A stretch of DNA of 64,000 bases, from positions 44,018 to 108,017 of the forward strand of contig JASAND010027762.1 of NCBI GenBank assembly GCA_030248195.1, given 5' to 3'. The notes under the pieces were generated by a model, which made no database searches, was not told where the DNA came from, and saw only the letters and a list, made by a program, of their open reading frames with translations. Both the position numbers and the translations under genes were made by a program. The first letter of the stretch is position 1; each line of letters starts with the position of its first letter. Shown piece after piece: positions 10,836 to 22,002 of the stretch. This DNA comes from Trissonchulus latispiculum. Lineage: Eukaryota > Nematoda > Enoplea > Enoplida > Ironidae.

Positions 10836-11285
10836 TCTGTTGTCTGTGGCACTTGGCACTACCACTGAATGAGCCAACGCCAAAACCGATTGAATCAAAC
10901 CTGTTAGGACGTACTGTGTGATTGAGCCAACCAAAATTAGGATTGAGACCCCTTTCGTTATTAGTAAAACGTATTTTATTATGGGTGTTCTATATGTTGC
11001 GTATCACTCCCATGATTGATCCATGACTCGAAATGTGAGAATGTTGGGCACAAAGGCTACTGATTGAGCCAATAATTAATTCACGGTTGTTTACTTCCTA
11101 ACACAATTAATTTAACCCATAAATTTGAAAATTTAGGTATATTTGCCAATAAAAGCTAGCTAGTTCCAAGCTTACGAGATGTCAATTCAACTTTTAACTT
11201 TCCTTCGAGCATAGAGGTGGCAATTGTTGTTGCAAGCGTTGTAAATTTGATTGATTCATTTTATTCATTGAGAAGTGCTGTTACC

Positions 11286-11440
11286 GATAGGTGTAAAGCG
11301 GGGATTTGGATTTGGGAGCCCCTTAGCCAAAAACTTGAAAAGTTTGAGGTGGGGTCTAGCAAATTTGGGTGGGTGGGATCTGGCTCATAGGTGTAACGAA
11401 GACTTGGATTGGGAGGCCCACTCCCCCAAAATTTTGACAA
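11286..11440. repeat. G-run repeat fragments with ATAGGTGTAA ends
   Basis: Two copies of ATAGGTGTAA (about 11286 and 11388), each followed by GGGGATTTGG- or CTTGGATTGGG-type sequence. They resemble the CATAGGTGTG end plus G-run interior of the element at 14784-15014 and look like broken copies of it. Confidence 0.45.
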
Positions 11441-11504
11441 GAGTGTGACAAGTGTGACAGACACACACCGACCAACTGAACAGCTGTGTTTTGGAGCTTT
11501 GGCA

Positions 11505-11580
11505 ACTATAATTATAATTAGTAACTATAATTAACTATAACAACTATAATCAACTATAACTATAATTATAATTATAAGCA
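11505..11580. repeat. AT-rich simple repeat (AACTATAATT)n
   Basis: About 75 bp of irregular AACTATAATT/AACTATAAC units immediately before the LTR-like repeat at 11593. Confidence 0.7.
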
Positions 11581-11592
11581 ACAATAATTTTT

Positions 11593-11857
11593 ATTCCTGC
11601 TGGAGCAGGAATGTATAAAATGGAAACTTATATATTTTCTGTATAGTGAGTCATTTCTCTATTTAGACGCCCTATCTTCAACACAGGTTTAGCTTAGGTG
11701 ATTTTTTGCATTCATATTATGCAAATTAGGTTTGGATATCATTTAAGCAGCAAAATTGACAACTTTTGCGCAGTCTTCGACTGCCAGCAATCTACACGGT
11801 TGCAGATTTTTGAGCGCTAGTGTAGCTTCGGAGCTACACATAAGTGCAGTAGGTAAG
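11593..11857. mobile_element. LTR-like dispersed repeat, copy 1
   Basis: One of three copies (with 15484-15751 and 39385-39660). It starts with a hairpin ATTCCTGCT-GG-AGCAGGAAT, then GTATAAAA, a GCCCTATCTTCAACAC block, ATTTAAGCAG, GCAGTC-TTC-ACTG and GTGTAGCT--GAGCTACAC. In copy 2, ATTTAAG lies about 31 bp before GCAGTC, the spacing of a TATA box and initiator on the plus strand. Orientation as an LTR is unresolved, because copy 2 sits just after a minus-strand integrase. Confidence 0.55.
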
Positions 11858-12234
11858 ACGGTATCACAGGGGCTGGGCATCACATGTCCAGTCCATTCGC
11901 ATGGCATGGGCAAACATTGGCCTGCTCTTCCTTATCTTTAGTCAGATCAGCGAGAAAAAATTGAGTAGCGGAATGAAAAGTCAGGAAATTTTAGCCTTAG
12001 AAATTAACGACTTTTACTAATTATTTGGGATGAAATATGTAGTTTTTTAAAGTTGTACTGCTGAATCCAGTGCCGCCACATGTCGCATTGTACTTGTTAT
12101 GTTTTGTTTGCTGAAGAAAGTGTAGTGACATCTCGCCTCATAAGAAATCACAAAGATTAGTAGAATATTTTAAAAGATAACAGTAGTTTGATATCAGTGG
12201 AAGTAGAACAGTCTTTCTAACAAAGGACAATTTT

Positions 12235-12605
12235 ACCTCACTCAACTTAGCAGCCCCAGTTGTTGAGTCAAAGCTAAAACTAATTGGGACAGTTACCTTG
12301 GGTTGAAATACAAATGAGACACTTGCTAATTTAATTGAGACAACTCTTAATTATGTGCAAATTATAATAAAACATTGGGACTGCCAATTAGAGGTATGCA
12401 GTCCCAGTTTTGAGTCACAAGTTTTTACCTCGCCAGTGAATACCTACAAGATGCCGGGAAATGAGCCACTCCCTTAAAATATTTGTTATCCTGCGATGTA
12501 TTAAAAATGCTATTCAATTTTAAAATTTTCATTTTTCGAATAAATATTTATTAGCTATGGTCTGGCTTCACATGAAGGCTGGAAGGGGACCGATCAAATT
12601 CTAGT
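12235..12605. repeat. Left arm of a 370-bp inverted repeat pair
   Basis: Blocks such as GTTGAGTCAAAGCTAAAAC, ACAAATGAGACAC, AGGTATGCAGTCCCAGTTT and TAGCTATGGTCTGGCTT recur in reverse complement and reverse order at 15045-15420. The arms are 2.4 kb apart. This could be the ends of one disrupted element or two copies in opposite orientation. Confidence 0.65.
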
Positions 12606-12699
12606 CTTTTTTAACTTCAGGTTAACGGAGATTTGGATTGTTTTGAAAGGCATTTAAACGAATGACCATTTTTGGCAAAATTTAGCTAACTTTTTGACC

Positions 12700-12841
12700 C
12701 CAAAAAGTGCTGGGGGGGGGGTGCGTGGGGTAACCAAAAGTGGGAGGAGGGATAGTCAAAAAATCTGGGAGGGGGTAAAGTCGAAAATTTTGGGGGTGGG
12801 GGTACACCCCCAACCCCCACCCCCTCCCTGGTGAACCTATG
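12700..12841. repeat. G/C-run hairpin sequence
   Basis: Long G runs followed by GGGGGTGGGGGTACACCCCCAACCCCCA, described by its halves: GGGGGTG-GGGGT-ACACCCCC-AACCCCC. It ends at AACCTATG, like the CATAGG end of the G-run hAT-like family, so it is probably a decayed member. The runs could form G-quadruplexes. Confidence 0.5.
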
Positions 12842-13049
12842 TTTGATAGAACGGCTTCTCTGGGTTTGTCGTAATTAGCAAATTTAAGGAGGGGGAATAA
12901 AAGAGGGGGCGCCTCGCTTCACGAACCAAATCTTCGTTAAATAAATTGTTTTTGACTTAATCGAGTCGGCCCATGCCAATTATACGACAGGATATCTGTT
13001 TCGTTATATACTCCCATCTTCTCGGAATGCGGATGAGGCTCCATATAAT

Positions 13050-13165
<116 letters not shown>

Positions 13166-13599
13166 TTTTTTGCGCATTGCGCCAATTATATAATTTCGAT
13201 TGCATGTGCTTTCTTTTGGATTTGCTCAAATTCGATTTAATTATTTGAGCTTTTCTAAATTGTGTACATGATAATGAATTTGAGCATATACCTGACTCCT
13301 GCACTTTTTACATATATACATGAATATGGAATCGTCGGAAGTTGTCAACATTTAGCCTGTGGTTATGTGACTTGCTGTTTGTTATATATTAGATGTTCTA
13401 TAGGCACAGAACTGATCAGATAAACTGTAGTTGGGGTGGGGGGGTGCGGTGTTTCTGTATTAAAAACTACTGAAAGCCAGGAAGAATCTTTGGTAATTGT
13501 AGTAAGCTTGGAAAACGTAGCAAAACTTTCCTAACTTTTTGTTTACACCCTCCCCTTCCACGAATATTTTAGGAGTCAACCAGCAAATTATCAACATTT

Positions 13600-13700
13600 A
13601 CCTCCCCCGGCCACAGGGTTGGGAGTCTCGATCGCTCTCGCCCAAAAGCCGAGACTTGGCCAGTCTCGGTCTCGGTCGCGGTCCGAGGCAGGTATTTTTT
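13600..13700. repeat. TCTCGG word array, possible hAT end
   Basis: CAGGGTTGGGAGTCTCG is followed by repeated CTCGG and CCGAG words to about 13690. CAGGGTTGGGAG resembles hAT termini. No matching opposite end was found. Confidence 0.4.
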
Positions 13701-14783
13701 AAAAACATAAAATTTCACAGAAAATTTTAAATCAATGTAGTGAAAATTAACAAAAGAGGCGCGGAAACCGTGTGTTTATGTGCTAAAATCCCTAATGCAA
13801 GTATGAGGACCAACAAAGTTTCATGTGTCAAAACTTCTCCGTTAACGGCTGCGCGTTCAGAAATCTATTGAAAACGGTTTCGTACCAAAATAAAAGTACA
13901 TCGTGTCGAAGAAAAACGACAGGACTAAAAATCCTCCTTTTCAAAATAAATGTCATTATGACAACATATATTGCGATACAGATAATCATAGAACAGTTTA
14001 CGACGTTTCTTACAAATTGCTCAGGACAGCCAATGTTCTCCATGACTACGTATATACTCCGTAATTACAAAGTATTTCTGTATATATACTATATGTACTT
14101 AAAGAGTTAACACCAGATTTAATTTTTTAGTTTTACGATGCCATATAATAATTCAAGTATCAATTAGACGGCAGAATTGGAATATCGGACAGATACCGCT
14201 TTTAGCAATTGTTGCCGACTTGGGATTTCCGCTTTCACCTTCTAGCTTTAAATTTAACTAATATTGATTTAAAACGTAAGTAAAAAATCGTCAGCTATAA
14301 CTCGCTCATCGTCATAACTTGTCACAATCGTCACACAAATAAAAATGCATTACTGTTCAGAATTTGTTTCGAATAAAGGTTATAGCCACCAAAATTTCTA
14401 AGCGCAATAATATCTATACACATATACAAGACATACCCAGCTGCAGCATCTTGACTCGACAACTTTCAGAAGCTCCACATCCATCAATAACATACTTCTT
14501 TTTTGCATGTTACACTGCAATGTAGGTAATTTGGATTTGCTCAAATATATAAACTCAATTCGAGCAAGTCCAATAAAACATACACGCAGTCAGTTCGCAG
14601 AGTTACGTAACCAGGTAAAACATAAAATCGGTTTTGTCGCAAGGGCCGGACGGATCTAACGACTGATCCAAAAAGCACTGGTGCAACGGAAATTCGGAGC
14701 AATTTCGGTTAAACACCGTTTTGATGTAAAAGCCGAGTGACGAGTCGCCTCCAAAAAACAATCCAAATCTGCGAAGTTAGAAT
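13701..14783. other. No recognised feature
   Basis: AT-rich, with only two overlapping short ORFs on opposite strands (13823-14110 and 13828-14043) that have no recognisable motif. Nothing else seen. Confidence 0.5.
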
Positions 14784-15014
14784 CATAGGTGTGGCTGGGC
14801 AAAAAGTCTGGAGTGGGGTGCGTGGGGTTCGGCTCGAGAAGGGGGGGGCGGCCCAGAGAGCGGTGAGCGAGTATCCGAAAATTACTAAAAACTCTAAATT
14901 TGCTATTTTTCGTCAAAAACTTGGGGGGTAGCAAAATCTGAAAATCTAGGGGGCGGGGGAGGGTCTCCAAATTTTGCCGTTTTGGTGGGGGGGTCCTCCC
15001 CAAACACACCTATG
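14784..15014. mobile_element. hAT-like G-run MITE, 231 bp
   Basis: Inverted ends CATAGGTGTGGCTGGG and, in reverse complement, CATAGGTGTGTTTGGG. Flanks are 8-bp direct repeats GTTAGAAT (14776-14783) and GTTAGAAC (15015-15022), one mismatch, the duplication length of hAT elements. The interior has G runs of 5-8 and no ORF of note. Confidence 0.75.
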
Positions 15015-15044
15015 GTTAGAACTTAGAAAAGGATAGCACTAGAT

Positions 15045-15420
15045 GTGTTCGGCCCCCTTCCAGCCTCAAATCATGTAAAGCCAGACCATAGCTAATAAAT
15101 GTTTTTTTCGAAAGATCAAAATTCTAAAATTGAAAACAATTTTTTGAACACATCGCAGGATAACAGATCGTTTAAGGGAGTGGCTCATTTTCCGGCATCT
15201 TGTAGGTATTCACTGGCGAGGTAAATACGTATGACTCAAAACTGGGACTGCATACCTCTAATTAGCAGTCCCAATGCTTTATTCAAATTTGCACATAATT
15301 AAAAGGTGTCTCAATTAAATTAGCAGGTGTCTCATTTGTATTTCAACCCAAAGTGACTGTCTCAATTGGTTTTAGCTTTGACTCAACAAGTAGGGCTGCC
15401 AAGTTGAGGGAGGTGACAAT
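15045..15420. repeat. Right arm of the 370-bp inverted repeat pair
   Basis: Reverse complement of 12235-12605 with scattered differences. It is followed at 15452-15480 by CAGGAATACTGCCCCTTTTG, which recurs at 40993-41012 in the same orientation. Confidence 0.65.
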
Positions 15421-15483
15421 TTTCGTAATTGAATAATTAACAGGTCTAAACAGGAATACTGCCCCTTTTGGGACCAACTTGCT

Positions 15484-15751
15484 ATTCCTGCTGGAGCAGG
15501 AATGTATAAAACGGAAACTATTATGTTCAGTGCATAGTGACTAGTGAGCCATTTCTCCATTTAGAAGCCCTATCTTCAACACAGGGCTAGCTTAGGTAAT
15601 TTTTTCATTCAGATTATGCAAATTAGGTTTGGGTCCTATTTAAGCAGAGCAAGTGACGGCCTCCACGCAGTCTTCAACTGTCAGCAATCTAAATGGTTGC
15701 AGACTTTTGAGCATCAGTGTAGCTTGAGAGCTACACTTAGGTGCGTTAGGG
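15484..15751. mobile_element. LTR-like dispersed repeat, copy 2
   Basis: Same block order as 11593-11857: hairpin ATTCCTGCT-GG-AGCAGGAAT, GTATAAAAC, CCCTATCTTCAACACAGGG, CTATTTAAGCAG, CGCAGTCTTCAACTG and GTGTAGCTTGAGAGCTACAC. On the minus strand it begins TGTAGCTC and follows directly on the integrase remnant, the position of a 3' LTR. On the plus strand it has TATA/Inr-like spacing. I cannot decide between the two. Confidence 0.5.
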
Positions 15752-16970
15752 TTAAGTGATAAGTCACTACTTGCGCTGAACATGACAAGTTGCATAGATT
15801 GCATAGGCAGTCGCCGTTGACGACATGAACGTCGCAGCAGCTGCTGATTCCGTAAACGAGGATTGAACGGTTCCGGAGGCGGGTTGAAACCCCAGCCACT
15901 AGACGGGAAGGTACGGTTAGCCACGACCGACTTGGTTCAGATTGTGAAGGGTCCTCTTTGGAAGAATCAAGAACAAGGATCTGATCGACGTGACGGCACC
16001 AGATTAGATCTTTCACTTTTACTCGATAGCTGACAGGCCCAGTACGTTGCAAAATAGAACCCTGTGAGCACCTAGGCTTGTTCCCCCTGTAATCTTTTAC
16101 CCATACCCTTTGACACGGTTCAAACAGTCTAGCACTTGTCAAAGGACCAGTTTTTTTCAGGACGTTTCGAAGGAGGGCAAACCAATGACAATCGGGTACG
16201 AAGCCCCGTGCTGAACATACGCTTGGCAGGAGAGCCAACGGACTGTGAAAAGGGAGTTGAGCGGTACCCACGGAGGAAGTTGGACGGCTTTCTGTTTAGA
16301 TTACTACACTTGAGCTTGCTGAAACTTCTTTTAAATGTTTTGACTAAACGTTCTGCGACCCCATTGGTTCTAGTGTGATAAGGAGCCGAGAATATTTGAA
16401 GGATGCCACAAGACTGCATGTATTCTGTGAAGACATGGGAATTGCATGGAAGACCGTTATCGGTCACCACTTCTTCGGGAAGACCGAATCGAGCAAAGGG
16501 GCATAGCGTCGCCACGGTCGTCTCAGCTGATATCGACCGCCTAGGGCACCTGGCCATTTGGTATGGCTGTCAACGAGAATCAGCCATTTTGTTCCATAAA
16601 AGGGGCCTGTGAACCATAAAAGAGGCCTCCAGGGCTAACGTGGGTCATACCAAGGAATGACTGGAGCAGTAGACTGGTTGGGTCTTTGTTACTGTCATCT
16701 GGAACAAGAAGCAGCAAACGACTCTATGTTTTTATTAATACCCGGCCATTGCGTGTAGTTCTTGTAGAAGAGTACTTCTGAGTGATTGTGGAGCAATCAC
16801 CCTTACACCATTGAGCAGGCAATTCTGTACGATGCAGAGCTTTTGTCGGCAGCGATAGTAGGGTTTCAGCTCGTTCTTTATTCCAGCTTCCTTGTTAGGC
16901 CATCCCGTCTCTTGTTCCACAACGAACTTCGTGAGACTGGAACGTGAATCTCGTGCCTTTTCTAGGATAA
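15714..16970 (-). pseudogene. Ty3/gypsy-type integrase remnant
   Basis: Three minus-strand ORF pieces in order. At 16920-16735 is an N-terminal integrase segment, with LKPYYRCRQKLCIVQ then GVRVIAPQSLRSTLLQELH, the stretch that precedes the zinc-binding part in gypsy elements. At 16557-16129 is the catalytic core, with EVVTDNG (second Asp) and TNGVAERLVKTFKRS (catalytic Glu). At 16271-15714 is the C-terminal part, with RVWVKDYRG and GPVSYRVKV, a GPY/F-like DNA-binding domain. Frames change between pieces and no reverse transcriptase is left upstream, so the copy is 5' truncated and dead. In a live element it would insert the cDNA. The repeat at 15484-15751 may be its 3' LTR. Confidence 0.8.
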
Positions 16971-17492
16971 TTTACTTTCCGTGGTTGACACATGTTTTCC
17001 TCTTTTGTAGCGATAAATTATTGACTATATTTTCTAAATTCTTGCTGTTTCCTTGGTTTTGCCGGAGGGTACTCGGAGAAATGTTTAATCTTTTATTACT
17101 CATTTCACCTTACTCTTACTCTCTTACCTATTTTCAAATTTATGCAGCGTGACAAATTAGCATGTTATTCAATGGAATGAACTAATATAATTTCTAAGTG
17201 CACCAATTGTCCAAACTTAAATTAACGTTTCGAATGAAACAAACAGTTCTGAAATTTTTTTAAATTGCGACATTGCACTTTCAGTTCGTAATATGAACTT
17301 TCACAATCCCAAATCTAATTCAGTTTTACATCATAATAAACGGCAGGAGCTGACAGAGTAGGATAGTGTTTAGTTTCAGTTGAGCAGTTGCGTTGACTAG
17401 AGCGAATGTTCTCTTATCTATCATACTTTTAATCTTTTGAACTTGAAATCATTGTTTAAATCAACACAAGAATTATGTGCCTTGAAGTTTAA
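16971..17492. other. No recognised feature
   Basis: AT-rich sequence between the integrase remnant and the LTR element; only short ORFs. Confidence 0.5.
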
Positions 17493-18044
17493 TGTCACAT
17501 TTTCTAGTATTGCCTGCCTAGTATTTCTTGCAGTTCACATTTTCTATTATGAAGTTTCAGTGAATGCGTACTTAAGACCTGATTGGCAACATTTTAAATC
17601 TCAAAAGTTCATTCGCTGTATGGCGTAATTAATTTCTTGACTTTAATCTTAAGAAAAATGCTGACTGTACAAAAGAAACAATTAATTAGTATGTATTGAA
17701 AACAGGATTCTCACATTAAGTTGTGACTTCCAAGTGGGAGTAAACTATACTATAAAATTCTGATACAGCTCTAAACAGGGAGCTCACAGTTTGGTTGGCA
17801 GTCAGAACAGTCTGGTCTGTATCGTTGATAGATACCTAAACAGATACAGACGGCTCCTTAAGAAACAGTTTACCTTCTTTGGAGCACATTGGCTTTGTTT
17901 ATTTTTTATTTGGTGAACTGACGGCTCTCTCATTCCAGTTTTTGAACATGGGTATATAATCATATACTGCATTGTTTAAATTTCAGATTGTGGTTAACAG
18001 AATAGTAGCTTGTTTATTCTAATAAAATTTGTAAGGCTTTATAC
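17493..18044 (+). repeat. 5' LTR
   Basis: Begins TGTCAC like the 3' copy and ends at TTTATAC just before the primer-binding-like sequence. It contains an AATAAAAT near its end, a possible polyadenylation signal. Confidence 0.65.
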
Positions 18045-18062
18045 TTGGCGTCGCGAGCAGGA
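18045..18062 (+). promoter_or_regulatory. Putative primer-binding site
   Basis: TTGGCGTCGCGAGCAGGA directly follows the 5' LTR. A TGGCG start is common among Ty3/gypsy primer sites; the matching tRNA was not identified. Confidence 0.5.
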
Positions 18063-18919
18063 TACGAAAGCATTATTCTTTTGTATCATTGATCTTGATA
18101 CTTATACTGCTGATTCTGACCACATTTCAAACGACGACAGCCAATCGGAATCGTCAGTCCAAACAAAACAACCTACGATCAACTTCAAACGTTAGCCTCA
18201 TCCTTTCAGCCCAGAATACTTGTGTCTGCCTGGCAGTGCAGCTCAAGCCTCTGCTGTTTCCTTTGAACAGCCGTCTCCGAATTTGAACCGCTCCACAGGA
18301 CTCCTGGATTATATTGACAACGCTTCTGGCCGACTTGTCAGATCCCCAAATAACTGCATAAGAGGGCCAAAATTCGACCGTCAAATTCAAATTCCCTTCT
18401 CTCCAGCATGATGAAACCAATACTTGACATGGTCCTGCGTGAACTTTGCCTCAGTTGCCCCTTGGAAATTAGAAAAGCCCTTCCGCGATCTGTCACCTCT
18501 GTCCAACTTCAGGCGCCGTCCCCTCAAAGGAGATAGCAACTGAAATGGGAACGTGACTTTAGTAACCATATTTACAGTTTTATGAACGCCGCCCCAGCCC
18601 CAGTGATCTTGAACACTTCCGCCACTGTAGTCCGGGTTTCCCGATTGGAACTTGGAGGTAACTCTGCACAGCGATCGGCTTATTCCCGTCTCACCCGGGT
18701 GTTCAGCCCCACGAGCTACGCTGCCGTTCTCCTCCTTCCCGGATCTGACGACATCGAGCGTACGAAACACTGGGGTAAACTGCTGGAACGGTGCGAAAAC
18801 GGACCTGGTTGTTCGACGGTATCGGGTACTTGTATTGACTTTGGTGGATGACGCCCAGTCTGTCTTACACACAGTCCCCAGCAGTTTTCCCCAGTGCACG
18901 ATTATACCACTCCGACCAG

Positions 18920-20644
18920 GGGCCAATTGCATAAAAATCTACTAGTTGCGGATTCCGCAACTAGTAGATGCTAGTCCGCGAATTCCGCAATGCCAGTGTT
19001 GCATAAAGCGAAAGTGCGGAATCCGCAACTAGCAATACTAGTGCGGGTCAAGTTACTTACTAATTGCTAGTTGCTAGTAGCACTAGAAGCTAGTCTGAGC
19101 AGAATAAAATCTAGTAGTGCTACGCTAGGAATCTACTAGTGCTAGTAAAATCGTCGAGTAAAATTTCACTTGACGATTGTCAGTGAAATCTATGATAACT
19201 TCTCGAAAACATAACATTTTTCGATGAAACTTTAAGAATAGCTTCAGTTATCGATTTTCAAGCCACCCTGAAAAATTGTGAAATTTGGTTGATATTATCA
19301 ACATAATGATTTTTTGAAGATTTATGGTTAATTCACTGCTTTTTCCTCACTCGCAATGCAAAACTCTTACTAGGATTGCGAGTCCGTCAAGTCCAGCAGC
19401 TTGCTTAGCTAATTTCGTCTAGACACAGGAAAAGTTTAATGCAACACTTGAGATCCGCACTGGTAACTAAAGTCTGACCAAAAAATCTTGGAACCAAAAA
19501 GTGAGCGGCTGTCCTGAGTATACCATTTGAAGGTAGCCTATATAAAGTATATATTTTTAAAATCCTCAGGAACCCGAGATTTCGAAAATCCGGAAAAATT
19601 AGAAATTCTGGATTTCGTTCACATCAAATTTAAAATTTCATTTTTTCGCCAATTTTTATCGCAATCAAAATTTGGTTTTAACAGTCGAATAGAACATTTT
19701 TTGGTTTAAGAAGCTTTTCACAAAAATGAACCCAATTTCCGAGATTCCGGGTTTCAAAATTACCGGATAACTTTCCTCCAATACCTACAAGATGGGTATC
19801 ATTCGAATGCACTTAGCGGACTGAACAACCTTTGTAATAGAATGAACTCGTGAAAATGCACTCAATTTCCGGAATTCGCGAAAACCGTATTTTCAGTATT
19901 TAAAAAATTTTCCCCAATACCCACAATATGGGTATCATTCGAAAACTCTGGATGAACTGAACAAATCTTGTAATAGAACCAATGTCCAAAAATGCATCTA
20001 ATTTCCGAAATTCACAAATTCCGGATTTCACTCTAGTTTTGAAGTTTTTCTTGAATTACGAAAAGTGGGCTCATTTCTGCGAGTTAGCTCTATGAGAAAC
20101 TTTGCTCAGCGCATCAAAAGCTTTCGAATGATACCCATATTGAGGGGTAGAGAAAATTTCCAAAATCCGGAAACCGGTTTTCCCAAATTCCGGGAATTGA
20201 GTGCATTTTCAAGAGTTCGTTCTATTCCAAAACTTGTTCAGCCCGCTAAGAGCTTTCGAATGATAGCCATCTTGCTGGTATTGGAGAAAATTTGTAAAAT
20301 CCGGTAATTTTAAAACCCGGAATTCCGCAAATGGGGTGCACTTTCGTGAAAGGCTTCTAAGAGCAAAAATGTGTAGCGGGATCAGCTCTATTCGACGGTC
20401 AAAAACCAAAATTGGGTGAGAAACAAAAAATTTTAACTTTTCTGTGAACTAAATCTGGAATTTCTGTTTTTTCCGGATTTTCAAGGTCATGGGTTCCTGA
20501 GGATTCTTAAGATATATACATTATATAGGGTTCCTGCAAATAATAAATCAGGACAGCCGCTCAAAGATTCTGTGGTCAGACTTTAGTATGCTAGTACTAG
20601 CAAGTCCGCACAAGTGGATCAGCAGATTTTTATGCAACTGACCT
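18920..20644. mobile_element. CTAGTAG-word MITE carrying foldback copy 2
   Basis: Inverted ends: GGGCCAATTGCATAAAAATCT on the left, and the right end in reverse complement reads AGGTCAGTTGCATAAAAATCT. Just inside are repeated ACTAGTAG/GCTAGTAG words and a perfect hairpin at 18936-18968 (ATCTACTAGTTGCGGA and its complement, 1-nt loop). The flanks are CAG on the left and CTG on the right. The foldback element at 19467-20586 was inserted into it. Confidence 0.7.
19467..20586. mobile_element. Foldback element, copy 2
   Basis: Second copy of the 6760-7931 palindrome, 1.12 kb: same CTAAAGTCTGACCA ends and the same internal order, moderately diverged. It lies inside a MITE that lies inside an LTR element, so it is the youngest of the three insertions. 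Confidence 0.8.
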
Positions 20645-20982
20645 CTGGATACCGACTCGGCTCACATTAGTTCCAGAAATGGAGTACTGCAACAGGAACG
20701 CTGCAGTTCATGTGCCTCCTAGAGACATTTCCCCAACTGCAGGTCGGTTTCCCCTAACTCGGTGTCTAACATATCAATCCTACCTTTCATCTACCTCGCT
20801 CCACCCGATCTATGCATGTGACTGACAATCTGCACCGGTCCTCAATTCTGCACCAGGATTATGGCTACCTCAACAAACCTCCTACCTCAAACTTTTGACG
20901 AACTAAATGTTTTTAAAATAAAAACAGTTGTTGTCTTGACTAGTTTACATGGCGGGTTTCCTTCTCTCGAAGGAGGAAGCAG

Positions 20983-21537
20983 TGTCACTCGTGCCTGGTT
21001 TTTGTTGCAGTTAACAATTTTCCATTAGGACGTTTCAGTGAATTCATACTTAAGACCTGACTGGCAACAATTGAAATCGCAACGTTCATTCGCTGTATGG
21101 TGTAATTAATTTCTTGTACTTTAATTTTAAGAAAAATGCCGACTGTACAAAAGAAACAATTAATTAGTATGTATTGAAAACAGGATTCTCACATTAAGTT
21201 GTGACTTCCAAGTGTGAGTAAACTATACTATAAAATTCTAATACAGCTCCAATCAGGGGGCTCACAGTTTGGTTGGCAGTCAGAACAGTCTGGACTGGAT
21301 TGCTGACAGATATCTAAACAGCTACAGTTGGCTCCTTAAGAACTGCACAAACAGTTTACCATTTTTGGAGCACATTGGCTTTGTTTATATTTTTTATTGG
21401 GTGAACTGACGGCTCTCTCTTTCCAGTTTATGAACATAGGTAATTATATACTGCATTGTTTAAATTTTCAGATTGTGGTTAACAGAATAGTAAAGTTTGT
21501 TCGGTGTTTGTTATAATAAAGCTTGTCTGTCTTTAGT
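20983..21537 (+). repeat. 3' LTR
   Basis: Begins TGTCACTCGTGCC directly after the purine tract at 20967-20982. It ends near TGTCTTTAGTA and carries AATAAAG. Confidence 0.65.
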
Positions 21538-22002
21538 AAAATCTTTTTAATTTCAATTTTTAAGTCAATTTTACTTTTTGTCAAGCGTCTTAAGATTTAC
21601 GTAAAGCTAACTTCTGTTAAGAGTGATGTTTAAATAAAGATGTTTAAATTTTAGTTTACACCAGACAACTATCTGGTAGGAATTTCATGCCAGATACATA
21701 GCTACATAAATAGCGGATTTGTTCATTTGACAATATATAATAACCATGCGTACAAGGACTTCTACATAAGTTGGAAAAGTACTCTGATAGGCTCTTTTTA
21801 TTCTAGTGGGAACACTTGCATATACACGAGGCACTAAAACCAATTACAACGACTGTCGAATTAAACTACTGTTTCTACTACTGTTTCTACTGTTTGTTCT
21901 ATATATACATGAAACATTATTCGTGCAGGACATTTTGACGTTGTCCTTTATGATGATTATCAGGTGAAATAGGTAGAAGCAGAAGACAAACAATCTGTTA
22001 AA
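21538..22002. other. 3' flank of IR gene A, nothing else seen
   Basis: AT-rich sequence between the 3' LTR and the stop codon of IR gene A. It should hold the gene's 3' UTR and polyadenylation site, which I cannot place with confidence. Confidence 0.4.

Larger units (their letters stand above)
17493..21537 (+). mobile_element. Non-coding LTR retroelement with nested MITEs
   Basis: Two direct repeats of about 550 bp (17493-18044 and 20983-21537) share long blocks: CTTAAGACCTGA-TGGCAACA, CAGGATTCTCACATTAAG, TTGGTTGGCAGTCAGAACAG and TTGTGGTTAACAGAATAGTA. The first is followed by a primer-binding-like TTGGCGTCGCGAGCAGG and the second is preceded by a purine tract GAAGGAGGAAGCAG. Without the inserted MITE (18920-20644) the interior is only about 1.2 kb and has no gag-pol domains I can recognise, so it was non-autonomous or heavily deleted. 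A clear target duplication was not found. Confidence 0.7.

Noticed and set aside
18387..18932. 181-codon minus ORF inside the small LTR element
   Set aside because: No recognisable motif, overlaps an equally long opposite ORF, and the element's own strand is plus; it extends into the MITE end.
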